Positions 29,280 to 38,279 are shown, numbered from the stretch's first letter. The stretch is 64,000 nucleotides of DNA from Flavobacterium crassostreae (GCF_001831475.1 NZ_CP017688.1:2790001-2854000); one strand, 5' to 3'. Notes: generated by a model from the letters alone, not told the origin. A program made the numbers and translations.

Positions 29280-30989
29280 ATGAACACAAATAAAAAAAAT
29301 AAGATACGCTTAATCGCTGCCTTAGTAGTTGGACTAATTTTAGGGGCTCTCTTTTTTGGAGGTCCTACCGAAAAAGATCCACAAATAGTGACTACAGATA
29401 AAAAAGTAGAAACTTGGACTTGCTCTATGCATCCACAAATCAGACAGCCAGAACCTGGTCAATGTCCAATCTGTGGTATGGATTTAATACCACTTGAGTC
29501 TAATGACCTAGAAATAGATCCAAACGCTATAAGCCTTTCTGAGTCGGCGATGATAATAGCGGGAGTTTCTACATACATCGTAGGAAATACTTCAAGAGAC
29601 AAAGAAATTTCATTAAATGGAAAAGTAGAAATAAACGAAAAAAAATCCTACGGTCAAGCCTCACATATTCCAGGAAGAATTGAAAAAATCATGGTTACGT
29701 TTACAGGTGAATATGTCAAAAAAGGACAAGTTGTAGCCTATGTTTATTCTCCCGAATTATCCAGCACACAGCAGGAACTACTTGAAGCCTATTCTATAAA
29801 AGACATTCAGCCACAGTTGTTTGAATCGGTAAAGATGAAACTTAAAAACTGGAAAGTTTCTGATGCCACTATTAATAGTATTATTAAGTCAGGTAAAACC
29901 CAATCTAGTTTTGCTATTACAGCTGATGTTTCTGGATACATAATAAAAAAGAATGTTGAACTTGGTGATTACGTACAAAGAGGTCAAACTCTATATGAAG
30001 TAGCAGATTTATCAAATGTTTGGATACTTTTTGAAGTATATGAAACTGATATTGATTGGGTTAAAGTTGGCAACAAAATAGACTATACAATTGCCTCCTT
30101 TCCTGGAGAAACTTTTTCAGGTACTGTGAATTATATAGATCCTTTCATTAATCCTTCTACCCGTATTGCCACTGCAAGAATAGAAGTCAATAATGCAAGT
30201 GGCAAATTAAAACCTGAAATGTTCGTTACGGGTACTATAAAATCAACCCACAGCAAAAATAAAAACACATTGAGTATACCCAAAACCGCTGTGATGTGGA
30301 CAGGAAAACGATCGATTGTATATGTAAAATCACCTGATGATGAAAACCTCAGTTTTAAATTAAGAGAAGTAACCCTAGGTCCTTTATTGGGCGATTCTTA
30401 TAGTATTGTAGACGGCTTGAAAGTTGGCGAAGAAATTGTTAAAAACGGTACATTTAACGTAGATGCTGCAGCGCAATTAGCCGGAAAACCGAGCATGATG
30501 AGCTACGAACATGAAGAAGATAAAAACAAAGAGGTTGGAAACGTCAAAGCAGTAGCGAGTTTAAAACTATTATTTACAAGTTATTTTAAAATGAAAGATG
30601 CCTTGGTTAAAGATGATTTTACGACTGCAAAAAGCAAAGCAGAAAATTTCAAAAACGATTTATCCAAAATCGACATGAAACTATTCGAAGGAGATTCACA
30701 TAAAGTTTGGATGTCATACGCAAATCCTTTAAATAAAAGTGTGCAATATATTGACCATGCCAAAAATATCGAAGAATTAAGAACGCTATTCGCTCCAATT
30801 TCTGAAGTAATGATAAAAATGTCAAAATCGTTTAATCCTTTAGATCAAATGCTATACAGTCAATTTTGTCCAATGGCTATTAATGATCAAGGGGCTTATT
30901 GGTTAAGCAAAGATGCCAAAGTTTTAAACCCTTATTTTGGTAAAGCAATGATAAAATGTGGAGAAGTAAAAGAAACTATAAATAAATAA
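29280..30989 (+). CDS. cusB: RND periplasmic adaptor CusB with metal-binding and DUF3347 domains
   Basis: 569 residues. Membrane anchor about 9-27; heavy-metal-binding zinc-ribbon-like motif WTCSMHPQ...[13 protein letters not shown] (about 42-70); barrel-sandwich hybrid and lipoyl halves (about 115-240); beta-barrel and membrane-proximal domains to about 400; and a C-terminal DUF3347 domain (about 425-565) with QFCPMA and IKCGEVKETI. Adaptors hand metal from the periplasm to CusA. The N-terminal CxxH/CxxCGM motif and DUF3347 are likely extra metal-handling modules. DUF3347 recurs in two separate genes downstream. Confidence 0.9.
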   Translation: MNTNKKNKIRLIAALVVGLILGALFFGGPTEKDPQIVTTDKKVETWTCSMHPQIRQPEPGQCPICGMDLIPLESNDLEIDPNAISLSESAMIIAGVSTYIVGNTSRDKEISLNGKVEINEKKSYGQASHIPGRIEKIMVTFTGEYVKKGQVVAYVYSPELSSTQQELLEAYSIKDIQPQLFESVKMKLKNWKVSDATINSIIKSGKTQSSFAITADVSGYIIKKNVELGDYVQRGQTLYEVADLSNVWILFEVYETDIDWVKVGNKIDYTIASFPGETFSGTVNYIDPFINPSTRIATARIEVNNASGKLKPEMFVTGTIKSTHSKNKNTLSIPKTAVMWTGKRSIVYVKSPDDENLSFKLREVTLGPLLGDSYSIVDGLKVGEEIVKNGTFNVDAAAQLAGKPSMMSYEHEEDKNKEVGNVKAVASLKLLFTSYFKMKDALVKDDFTTAKSKAENFKNDLSKIDMKLFEGDSHKVWMSYANPLNKSVQYIDHAKNIEELRTLFAPISEVMIKMSKSFNPLDQMLYSQFCPMAINDQGAYWLSKDAKVLNPYFGKAMIKCGEVKETINK

Positions 30990-31000
30990 ATTTTAAAATC

Positions 31001-31729
31001 ATGAAAAAAGTAATCGGAATTTCAGTAATAGCTTTATTAAGCTTAACTATCTCTTGTAAAGACAACAAGCAAGAAGAACAAAAAGATGTAATGCATAATG
31101 AAATGGGGAACCACGAAACTGTGTATGCTTGTCCAATGCATCCAGAAATTACAGGAAAAGAAGGAGACAAATGTTCCAAATGCGGAATGGATTTAGAAGC
31201 AGTTAAAGGTCATGACCATTCAGAAATGAATCAGGAAGATGGACATGACCATAGTAATAGCGAAAGCACAGAAAGAGAAATTACTCAAAGCAACAATAAA
31301 AATGGAGAAACCGCAGCGATACTAAACGCTTATTTTGAAATCAAAAATGGTCTAGTGACAGACAGTAAAGAGAATACGGCCAAAGGAGGAACTGCCCTTT
31401 TAGCTGCATTTTCAAAGTTTGATATGACAAAAGTACCAGAAAACGCGCATAAAGAATATATGGAAATTCAAGAAAGTGCGAATGAACACGCAGCACATAT
31501 TGTAAAAAGTCCAATTGACCATCAAAGAGAACATTTTGAAGCATTAAGTACTGACATCACAGATTTAATAGCACTACTTGGTACAGTTAAAGTAATTTAT
31601 CAAGATTACTGCCCAATGGCTAACAACAATAAGGGGGCGAATTGGTTAAGCGAAGTGAAAGAAATTAAAAACCCCTATTTTGGTTCAAAGATGTTAACAT
31701 GTGGAAGTGTAAAAAAGAAAATTAACTAA
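31001..31729 (+). CDS. Lipoprotein with heavy-metal-binding motif and DUF3347
   Basis: 242 residues. Lipoprotein signal LLSLTISCKD with Cys at about 19; metal-binding YACPMHPE...DKCSKCGMDLEAV (about 42-66); His/Asp-rich linker GHDHSEMNQEDGHDHS; and DUF3347 (about 103-240, with [17 protein letters not shown] and YQDYCPMA). It combines, in one secreted protein, the two modules that flank the CusB adaptor. It is probably a periplasmic metal buffer or chaperone delivering to the pump. It lies in the cus operon, 11 bp after cusB. Confidence 0.82.
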   Translation: MKKVIGISVIALLSLTISCKDNKQEEQKDVMHNEMGNHETVYACPMHPEITGKEGDKCSKCGMDLEAVKGHDHSEMNQEDGHDHSNSESTEREITQSNNKNGETAAILNAYFEIKNGLVTDSKENTAKGGTALLAAFSKFDMTKVPENAHKEYMEIQESANEHAAHIVKSPIDHQREHFEALSTDITDLIALLGTVKVIYQDYCPMANNNKGANWLSEVKEIKNPYFGSKMLTCGSVKKKIN

Positions 31730-32182
31730 ATGAAAAATTTTAAAATCATCTTACTGATTTTACTGGTTGTGTTTGTGGGAATTCAATTTATTCCCACAAA
31801 ATCCAATCAAAGCAATATTGTGACAAAATCTGATTTTATGATAGTTAACAATATACCTGGAGACATTAAAAACAAATTAGAGGTTTCCTGTTATGACTGT
31901 CATAGTAATAATACTGCTTATCCATGGTATAACAAAATACAACCTGTAGCATTATTTTTGGAAGGTCATATTGATGAAGGTAAAGCAGAACTTAACTTTA
32001 GTGAGTGGGGTTCCTATTCTGACAGAAGGAAAAAAAGTAAATTAAAATCTATAACTAGTCAAATTAAAGGCAATAAAATGCCATTAACATCGTACACAAT
32101 GATTCATAGAAATGCCATATTTTCTGATGCTGAAAAAGAACAAATAATACAATATTTAACGGAATTGCAAAATAATTTTTAA
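31730..32182 (+). CDS. Haem-binding domain protein (c-type CxxCH)
   Basis: 150 residues. An N-terminal membrane helix/signal (3-19), then VSCYDCHSNNTAYPWYNKIQ (about 54-73) with a CxxCH haem attachment motif. This is followed by VALFLEGHIDEGKAELNFSEW, wording typical of the Bacteroidetes haem-binding domain family. It starts at the base after the preceding stop, so it is cotranscribed with the metal lipoprotein. It is probably a periplasmic electron carrier; why copper genes include it is not clear, though redox control of copper is plausible. Confidence 0.8.
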   Translation: MKNFKIILLILLVVFVGIQFIPTKSNQSNIVTKSDFMIVNNIPGDIKNKLEVSCYDCHSNNTAYPWYNKIQPVALFLEGHIDEGKAELNFSEWGSYSDRRKKSKLKSITSQIKGNKMPLTSYTMIHRNAIFSDAEKEQIIQYLTELQNNF

Positions 32183-32203
32183 ATAATTTTAAATAATTAA
32201 AAA

Positions 32204-32749
32204 ATGAAAAATTTAAAAACGAGTATAGCAGCTATGCTACTGTTTATATTTTCTTTAACCAATGCACAAGAAAAAGAAAAAATGAACCACGACCATGGAA
32301 ACATGAAAATGGATAAGATGAATAACACTAAAGCAGAAGCAGTTCTAGCTGATTATTTTATACTAAAAGACGCATTGGTAGGCGATGATTCAAAAAAAGC
32401 GGCACAGTCTGGAAGTAAACTAATGGCTTCCTTAAAAGCTCTTGATGTGACCAATTACAACAAAAAACAGCAAAAGGAGCTAGTGGAAATTATAGAAGAT
32501 GCTACAGAACATGCCGAACACATTTCAAAAAGTCCTATTGATCATCAACGCGAGCACTTTAAAACCCTAAGCACTGATATTACCGATATGGTCGCTATCA
32601 CCGGAACTAAAAACAAGTTGTACCAGCAGTTTTGCCCAATGTACGATAAAGGGAGTGCTTGGTTAAGTACAAGTAACGAAGTAAAAAATCCATATTATGG
32701 TAGTAAAATGCTTAAATGTGGAAAAGTGCAAAAGGTAATTAACAATTAA
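32204..32749 (+). CDS. Secreted DUF3347 protein
   Basis: 181 residues. Signal peptide 1-21 (LTNAQ), a Met/His-rich stretch ([13 protein letters not shown], 26-38), then one DUF3347 domain (about 42-178) with [17 protein letters not shown] and [13 protein letters not shown]. It is the third DUF3347 in the cluster and the simplest. The N-terminal Met/His run suggests copper binding in the periplasm. It is the last gene of the cus operon; 465 bp without a gene follow. Confidence 0.8.
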   Translation: MKNLKTSIAAMLLFIFSLTNAQEKEKMNHDHGNMKMDKMNNTKAEAVLADYFILKDALVGDDSKKAAQSGSKLMASLKALDVTNYNKKQQKELVEIIEDATEHAEHISKSPIDHQREHFKTLSTDITDMVAITGTKNKLYQQFCPMYDKGSAWLSTSNEVKNPYYGSKMLKCGKVQKVINN

Positions 32750-33214
32750 ACTTTTCGTTTAACGTAAAGAATTTAGATATCTAATTCATAAAAGGAATAA
32801 TAAGGTTTTTATTATTGATTCACATTTTTATAAAACATTCCATTTATAGTTTAGAAAAGTCCTAGTTAAGTTACTTCATTAGGTTTTGAAGTAACTTCAG
32901 CTAGTACTGACAAAGGCAAATCATTTAGCGAACAAAGTTGTTCATTTATTTTCTCAATATCCAGAGCTTCCTTGTGATAAAAAAACACAAAATACGAATA
33001 AACCTATTGATTTGCTATGTTTAAAAAGGGAACAAATAGTAAAGTTTGAGCATTTGAAGTAGAAAAAAGTACGAGTGTCTATTCTGAAATTTAAGTTTCC
33101 ATTATGGAAAAATTTCAAAGCCAGTTTAAATTAAGTTATAAAATTTTCATAAAATCTTATAACATAATTCACTTCTATAACGCTAATTTTAAAAAAAATC
33201 AAAAAAATTATATC
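32750..33214. other. Gene-free region with inverted repeat
   Basis: A perfect 10-bp inverted repeat AAGTTACTTC (32,868-32,877) and GAAGTAACTT (32,888-32,897), flanked by CTAG on both sides (32,862 and about 32,901), has no T-run. It may be a transcript-end hairpin or an operator. Nothing else is recognised. An upstream in-frame extension of the next gene (from 33,104) reads like non-coding AT-rich sequence. Confidence 0.4.
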
Positions 33215-33694
33215 ATGGAAAATCAAAATAACCACACAAAGAAAAATCCTTATGTAAAATTTGCCATCATTATGGCAGTTTCATTTGTTATAATGTATAT
33301 AATCATGTTTTTGAATGTCGCCGAGTTTGCCCATATTTATAATAGCTTAACACGCTTTTATATGACTACTTTAATGATTGCAATAATGGCTATTAACATG
33401 TTGCTTTTTATGTGGAAAATGTATCCCAATCGTCAAATCAATATGGGAATTATCGCTTTTGCAACTATTTCATTTTTCGGCACCTTGTATTTATTAAGAA
33501 CGCAAACGCCAATAAATGATGTGCAATATATGAAGGCAATGATTCCGCATCATTCTTCAGCAATTATGACCAGTAGTAATGTGGATTTTAAAGATCCAGA
33601 AGTAAAAAAATTGGCAGACGATATAATAGTTGCTCAAGAGAAGGAAATTGCACAAATGAAAGAAATGATTTACCGATTAGAAAACAAAAAATAA
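33215..33694 (+). CDS. DUF305 membrane protein
   Basis: 159 residues from the ATG at 33,215. Three hydrophobic helices (about 13-33, 45-62, 72-90) are followed by a DUF305 segment MKAMIPHHSSAIMTSSNVDF with the paired histidines of the family and a C-terminal charged helix. DUF305 proteins often accompany copper-resistance genes and are ferritin-like in fold; the exact role is unknown. The ATG at 33,104 was rejected because the added 37 residues are Asn/Lys/Phe-rich with no membrane or signal character. The next gene, the oxidase, is 79 bp away. Confidence 0.8.
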   Translation: MENQNNHTKKNPYVKFAIIMAVSFVIMYIIMFLNVAEFAHIYNSLTRFYMTTLMIAIMAINMLLFMWKMYPNRQINMGIIAFATISFFGTLYLLRTQTPINDVQYMKAMIPHHSSAIMTSSNVDFKDPEVKKLADDIIVAQEKEIAQMKEMIYRLENKK

Positions 33695-33773
33695 AAATTT
33701 TAATTTTTAATAAAAACAAAAATTGAATTGCATTTTAGGGCTAGAAAGAGAAGAATAATTATAAAAAATTGAA

Positions 33774-36194
33774 ATGAAAAAAAAGCTATATTATATTATT
33801 GTAATACTCCTAAGTTGTCAAATTGGTTTTGCCCAATTTGGAGATGGAAACAAAGAAAATTTGCCAGTTCGTGAATACACTTTGACCATTAAAAAGGAAA
33901 TGGTAAACAAAGCAGGAAAGGAAGTTCCAGCAATGACGGTCAACGGGAGTATTCCAGGTCCTACTTTAGAATTTACTGAAGGAGATTATGCGGTTATTTA
34001 TGTAAAAAACGAAATGGATGTCGAAACGTCTGTGCACTGGCATGGATTTCTACTGCCAAATTATTTTGATGGTGTTCCTTATTTGTCCACACCACCCATT
34101 CGACCAGGAAAAACGCTTAAATATGAATTTCCAATTCGGCAATCGGGTACCTATTGGTATCATTCCCACACTATGCTTCAAGAGCAAAGTGGTGTTTTTG
34201 GGTCAATAATAATCAATCCTAAAGTAAAAACTTTAGATTATGATAAAGACTTGGTTATCATGCTGTCTGATTGGACCAATGAAAAACCAATAAATGTTTT
34301 GAGAAATCTAAAAAGGGGCAACGAGTGGTACCAAATGAAAAAAGGAACGGCCACACCACTTAATCAAGTGATTGCACAAGGCGCTTTTGGAGCGCAACTT
34401 AATTTTTTTAAACAACGCATGGAAGGTGCCGATATTGCCGATATTTATTATCCTGCTTTTTTAACAAATGGAAAACAATCCGCAGAATATCCTGAATTTA
34501 AACCGGGCGACAAAGTGCGTTTGCGCATTATAAATGGTTCCGCCTCTTCGCAATTTTGGATGACTTTTGGTGGTGAAACTTCAATGTTAGTGTCTGCCGA
34601 TGGCATGGATGTAGTGCCAATTGCGCATAATAAAACATTTATTGCTATTGCTGAAACCTACGATTTTATTGTTACAATACCACAAAATGGAAAAATTGAG
34701 TTAAGAGCCATGGCGCAAGACGGTTCAGGGATAACAACTGCATATTTTGGAAATGGCACTGTACTTCCAGCCGAAGTGCTACCCAAACCAAACAAAATTG
34801 CTATGATGAAGAAAATGGTAAAAATGGATATGAAAATGGGTGCGCCCGCCTTAAAATTTAATCCAAAAAAAGACGAGCGCTATGAAATGAAAGAGAAATA
34901 CGGAATGAAAATGGATCATTCTAAAATGGATATGGAAAAGGATTCATCTGAAAATAAAGAGACGATGAAAATGGACCACTCTAAAATGGATATGAATAAA
35001 AATTCATCTGAAAATAAAGAGATGGTAAAAATGGATCATTCTAAAATGGATATGAAAAAAGATTCATCTGAAAATAAAGAGATGATGAAAATGGACCACT
35101 CAAAAATGGACGCATCTTCTAGCAAAGATGAAATGAAAAAAGATGGAATGAAAATGGACGATATGAATATGGATATGTTTGCTGAATATAATTATGATTA
35201 TCTGAAATCGCCTGAAAACACTTCATATGATTCAAAACTTCCAGTGAAAGAAATATTGCTAAATCTTACTGGAAACATGCAACGTTACATTTGGAGTTTA
35301 AATGGAGTACCTTTAAATGAAGCCGACAAAATAGCCATTAAAAAAGATGAAGTTACTCGAATTACTTTTAATAATTTAACAATGATGCACCACCCCATGC
35401 ATTTACATGGACATTTTTTTAGAGTTATTAATAAAAATGGCGAATATTCTCCATTAAAACATACCGTCAATGTGCCGCCAATGCAACAAGTAACGATAGA
35501 GTTCCACGGAAATGATGGCGATGAATATGGCGATTGGTTTTTTCATTGCCATATTTTATACCACATGATGAGTGGTATGGCACGCGTGGTCAGTTATGAA
35601 ACACCTCGTGATCCTAGAATGGCAGACTATCCCGAGAAAAATATTATCGAAGAAGCAGATCGGTTTTATGCTTGGTCTATGTTAGATGTCGCGTTAAATA
35701 TGACAGCATTTAATTTTGTTGCATCTGATATTCGAAATCAATTCAATGTTAATGCTGAGTTTGGATGGAATAAAAATATGGAAGCAGAAGTAACTTATGA
35801 AAGATATTTGTATGATTATTTCAGGGTTTTTGGTGGTGTGAATTTTGAGAATGAAATCGATAAAAGTTTAGATGAAATTACAACAACAGCAATTGTAGGA
35901 ATCCGATATTTAACACCGTATCTTTTTAATTTGGATGTGCGAATTGATAGTAAATTGAGACCGCAAATCAGTCTAAATCGTTCTATTATGATTTTTCCAA
36001 AAACAGCACTTTTTGGCAGTTATGAGTACCAATTTGATTTTGATTGGGCTAATAATTTACCAGTAGGTGAAAATTTTTCAGGAGAAACAACTTGGAATGC
36101 AGGTATCGAATATTTTTTATCTCGAAATTTTTCCTTGACGGCTGGTTATGCTAACCGATATGGTGCAGGTGCTGGTTTATCTGCCCGTTTTTAA
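33774..36194 (+). CDS. Multicopper oxidase fused to CopB-like outer-membrane barrel
   Basis: 806 residues. Signal peptide 1-20. Cupredoxin copper motifs are present: HWHGFLLPN (about 87-95), YWYHSHTMLQ (about 127-136), HHPMHLHGHFF (about 541-551) and HCHILYHMMSGM (about 588-599, T1/T3 ligands). Between them lies a Met/His-rich repeat region (about 345-465), three 20-residue units. After about 620 the protein becomes a beta-rich outer-membrane domain resembling CopB (NVNAEFGWNKNMEAEVTYER to GAGAGLSARF). CopA-type oxidases oxidise Cu(I) and CopB is an outer-membrane partner; here both are one chain. It probably acts at the outer membrane facing the periplasm. Confidence 0.88.
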   Translation: MKKKLYYIIVILLSCQIGFAQFGDGNKENLPVREYTLTIKKEMVNKAGKEVPAMTVNGSIPGPTLEFTEGDYAVIYVKNEMDVETSVHWHGFLLPNYFDGVPYLSTPPIRPGKTLKYEFPIRQSGTYWYHSHTMLQEQSGVFGSIIINPKVKTLDYDKDLVIMLSDWTNEKPINVLRNLKRGNEWYQMKKGTATPLNQVIAQGAFGAQLNFFKQRMEGADIADIYYPAFLTNGKQSAEYPEFKPGDKVRLRIINGSASSQFWMTFGGETSMLVSADGMDVVPIAHNKTFIAIAETYDFIVTIPQNGKIELRAMAQDGSGITTAYFGNGTVLPAEVLPKPNKIAMMKKMVKMDMKMGAPALKFNPKKDERYEMKEKYGMKMDHSKMDMEKDSSENKETMKMDHSKMDMNKNSSENKEMVKMDHSKMDMKKDSSENKEMMKMDHSKMDASSSKDEMKKDGMKMDDMNMDMFAEYNYDYLKSPENTSYDSKLPVKEILLNLTGNMQRYIWSLNGVPLNEADKIAIKKDEVTRITFNNLTMMHHPMHLHGHFFRVINKNGEYSPLKHTVNVPPMQQVTIEFHGNDGDEYGDWFFHCHILYHMMSGMARVVSYETPRDPRMADYPEKNIIEEADRFYAWSMLDVALNMTAFNFVASDIRNQFNVNAEFGWNKNMEAEVTYERYLYDYFRVFGGVNFENEIDKSLDEITTTAIVGIRYLTPYLFNLDVRIDSKLRPQISLNRSIMIFPKTALFGSYEYQFDFDWANNLPVGENFSGETTWNAGIEYFLSRNFSLTAGYANRYGAGAGLSARF
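34901..35110 (+). repeat. 60-bp tandem repeat encoding Met/His-rich copper-binding units
   Basis: Three near-identical 60-bp units (34,921-34,980, 34,981-35,040, 35,041-35,100) with partial units at both ends. Each encodes MKMDHSKMDM followed by an acidic spacer DSSENKE. The exact 60-bp period makes copy-number change by slippage or recombination likely. Confidence 0.9.
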
Positions 36195-36228
36195 AATGTA
36201 AATAGTATTAATTCTAAATATAAAAATC

Positions 36229-36552
36229 ATGAAAAATACAAAATTAATTGAAGCCTTAAATAATTGTGTTACACACTGCAATTATTGCGCAGATGCTTGT
36301 CTTGATGAAGACAACGTAAAAATGATGGTCAACTGTATCCGAAATGATAAGGCTTGCGCCGAAATTTGTGCTACCACAGCAAAATTGCTTGCTTCGAATT
36401 ATGAAGATGTAAAATCGCTAGTAGAAGCATGTCTAAAAATCTGTCAACAATGTGCAGATGAATGTGCGAAACACGAACACCAACATTGTAAAGATTGTGC
36501 TGAAGCATGTAAAAAATGTGCTGATGCTTGTCAAGAATATCTTGGCAAATAA
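36229..36552 (+). CDS. Four-helix-bundle copper storage protein (Csp/DUF326)
   Basis: 107 residues with 16 cysteines placed along predicted helices as C-x2-C and C-x3-C (THCNYCADAC, KICQQCADECAKH, HCKDCAEACKKCADAC), the Csp pattern. Csp proteins hold many Cu(I) ions inside a helical bundle. There is no signal peptide or Tat motif, so this is the cytosolic (Csp3-like) type. It follows the oxidase by 34 bp and precedes an inverted-repeat terminator. It gives the cell a copper buffer alongside the pumps. Confidence 0.9.
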   Translation: MKNTKLIEALNNCVTHCNYCADACLDEDNVKMMVNCIRNDKACAEICATTAKLLASNYEDVKSLVEACLKICQQCADECAKHEHQHCKDCAEACKKCADACQEYLGK

Positions 36553-36577
36553 TTTTGCGGAAATTTTAATTTGAAAT

Positions 36578-36604
36578 CCTAACAGGTTTAGACAACCTGT
36601 TAGG
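36578..36604 (+). terminator. Inverted-repeat terminator after csp
   Basis: CCTAACAGGTT-TAGAC-AACCTGTTAGG, a perfect 11-bp stem, followed by a weakly T-rich stretch. Confidence 0.55.
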
Positions 36605-36712
36605 TATCTTTATAGCAATCAATTTCAAATTGGAAAGTAAAAAAACAATAATGTTCATTGAACTTTCAAGTGAACGAAACGACGATTCCTTTTCAAAACA
36701 AAAAATAATCAA

Positions 36713-37273
36713 GTGAAATTATTTATAAAAAATATGGTTTGTCCGCGTTGCGAAACTGCTGTAAAAGTGGCATTAGAAAAAATGGGTGTTCCAATTATTG
36801 CAATGAAATTAGGAGAAGTAGAAATAGCAACTGATTTAAACAAAAGTCAAATGCTAATACTATCAAAAAACCTGAATGAACTTGGTTTTGAATTGTTAGT
36901 TGATAAAGAAGATAAGACTATTGAAAGGGTAAAAAATTTATTAATTGATTTGGTATACTATAAAAAAGAACCGATCAAAATTAACTTTTCAAACTATTTG
37001 GCTGAGGAGTTACGTCAAGATTACAGTATTTTAAGCAAGCTGTTTTCAGAAAAAGAAGGAGTAACGATTGAACACTTTTTTATTGCTCAAAAAATTGAAC
37101 GTGCAAAAGAATTACTAATTTATAATGAGATGACGCTGGGCGAAATTGCGATTCATTTAAATTATAATGATGTGGCGCACTTAAGCAATCAATTCAAAAA
37201 AACTACTGGTTTAAATCCTACTCAATTCAAATTATTGAATGATAAAAAGAGAACTGATATTGGCGCTTTGTGA
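36713..37273 (+). CDS. HMA-AraC fusion: probable metal-sensing regulator
   Basis: 186 residues from a GTG start. An N-terminal HMA-like ferredoxin fold (1-68, MVCPRCE with Cys10 and Cys13) is joined to an AraC-type double HTH (about 95-180: IEHFFIAQKIERAKELL, LGEIAIHLNYNDVAHLSNQFKKTTG). The GTG is needed to include the first HMA strand KLFIKN; the next ATG would remove it. The family is common beside copper genes in Bacteroidetes. I infer that copper binds the CxxC and changes DNA binding, controlling the cluster. It stands alone, with gene-free DNA on both sides. Confidence 0.8.
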   Translation: MKLFIKNMVCPRCETAVKVALEKMGVPIIAMKLGEVEIATDLNKSQMLILSKNLNELGFELLVDKEDKTIERVKNLLIDLVYYKKEPIKINFSNYLAEELRQDYSILSKLFSEKEGVTIEHFFIAQKIERAKELLIYNEMTLGEIAIHLNYNDVAHLSNQFKKTTGLNPTQFKLLNDKKRTDIGAL

Positions 37274-37811
37274 ATTTTACTATACTTTCTACAAATAATA
37301 AAATGAAACGCAGTCTTCACGGGCGGACTTCTGTTATTCTAAATTTATTTACTACACTTTTTATCTAGCCTCTTATAATAGATGTTCGGTGAACTTCGTT
37401 TCATAATCTCAGAAACGCAGTAAACAGTAATTTTTAGAACTTGAAACGAGTTCTGTTTGACAAAAATCACAATTGTAGGATAGCATATTATTTCTTAGCG
37501 CAATCAACAGTGTCAAATACATATTTAACACGATCAAAATCTATAGGTATTACCGAAGCATCTTAATGGGCGCTCAGAGCGGTTTCAGTTTTTCATTTTT
37601 CTAAAATAAACCTATTCCCTTTTTTTTAAAAATCCAACAAGATTTTTATACGTTGATATTCTATTTTCTCCTAAGATAAAAACTATAATTGGCATTTAGG
37701 AACCTAAGTCAAAATGTCAATTCGTAAACTTACAAACCTTAACCACAATTGTACAACTGCTTAAATTGATGCTATTTGTACATTTGGTATGTTAATTTAA
37801 ACAAATAAAAA
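37274..37811. other. Gene-free region, possible decayed fragment; promoter of HMA gene
   Basis: Stops in all frames. On the minus strand 37,488-37,562 reads DASVIPIDFDRVKYVFDTVD then CAKK and stop. It looks protein-like but is preceded by a stop, so it may be the tail of a lost gene; the family is unknown. A perfect TAnnTTTG box (TACATTTG, 37,779-37,786) lies 25 bp before the next ATG. Confidence 0.35.
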
Positions 37812-38075
37812 ATGAAACATTCTTATCAAATTACCGGAATGAGTTGCAACGGTTGTCGCACCTCAGTTGAAAAAGCATTAAACACTATTGATGGAATTGA
37901 TGCCTCAGTTACTTTAAATCCGCCTGTTGCAACTGTCACAATGGAAAAACATATTCCAATTGAAAAATTGCAAGAAGCATTATCATTAGCGGGAAATTAT
38001 AGTATATCAGTAGAAAATTCTACAAATAGCACTTCTGAAAAAGTAATAGAACCCGTAAAAAAATCGTGTTGCTAA
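37812..38075 (+). CDS. HMA-domain metallochaperone
   Basis: 87 residues: one heavy-metal-associated domain with GMSCNGCRTSVEKAL (Cys12, Cys15), then a short tail ending KKSCC with a second Cys pair. HMA chaperones of this size pass Cu(I) to P-type ATPases; the CopA-like ATPase at 39,966 begins with nearly the same N-terminus. The terminal CC may add a metal site. Its own TACATTTG promoter box lies upstream. Confidence 0.88.
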   Translation: MKHSYQITGMSCNGCRTSVEKALNTIDGIDASVTLNPPVATVTMEKHIPIEKLQEALSLAGNYSISVENSTNSTSEKVIEPVKKSCC

Positions 38076-38201
38076 AATAATTCAGTATTTTTAGTTTGGA
38101 TAAAACTTCAATAAGATTTAACGCTAAAAACCCAGTTTTATGAATGACCACAGAATAAATGGAGATATGAGTATGAATTAATACTCGTTTAGGGAATGCA
38201 A

Positions 38202-38279
38202 ATGTATAGGTGGATTGCAATAGTAGTTGTGATACTTTTTGTATTTGTAGTCTTAAAACAGAATCGAAAAAGTAAATAA
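38202..38279 (+). CDS. Candidate 25-residue single-pass membrane protein
   Basis: Read by hand: MYRWIAIVVVILFVFVVLKQ then NRKSK and stop. The sequence is one hydrophobic helix with a basic tail (inside-positive). AGGGA lies about 6 bp before the ATG; a second in-frame ATG two codons earlier is possible. It sits between the HMA gene and a strong terminator. Similar tiny membrane proteins accompany metal ATPases in other bacteria. It is too short for certainty. Confidence 0.45.
   Translation: MYRWIAIVVVILFVFVVLKQNRKSK

Noticed and set aside
33104..33214. Longer start for the DUF305 protein
   Set aside because: The added residues look like translated AT-rich DNA and place no signal or helix; the ATG at 33,215 begins right before the membrane region.
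34901..35110. Regular repeats that could be taken for a CRISPR array
   Set aside because: The 60-bp units are head to tail without unique spacers, lie in frame inside the oxidase gene and encode a Met/His motif.
37488..37562. Minus-strand 24-codon fragment as a gene
   Set aside because: It is preceded by a stop, has no start codon and is too short; mentioned only as a possible decayed tail.
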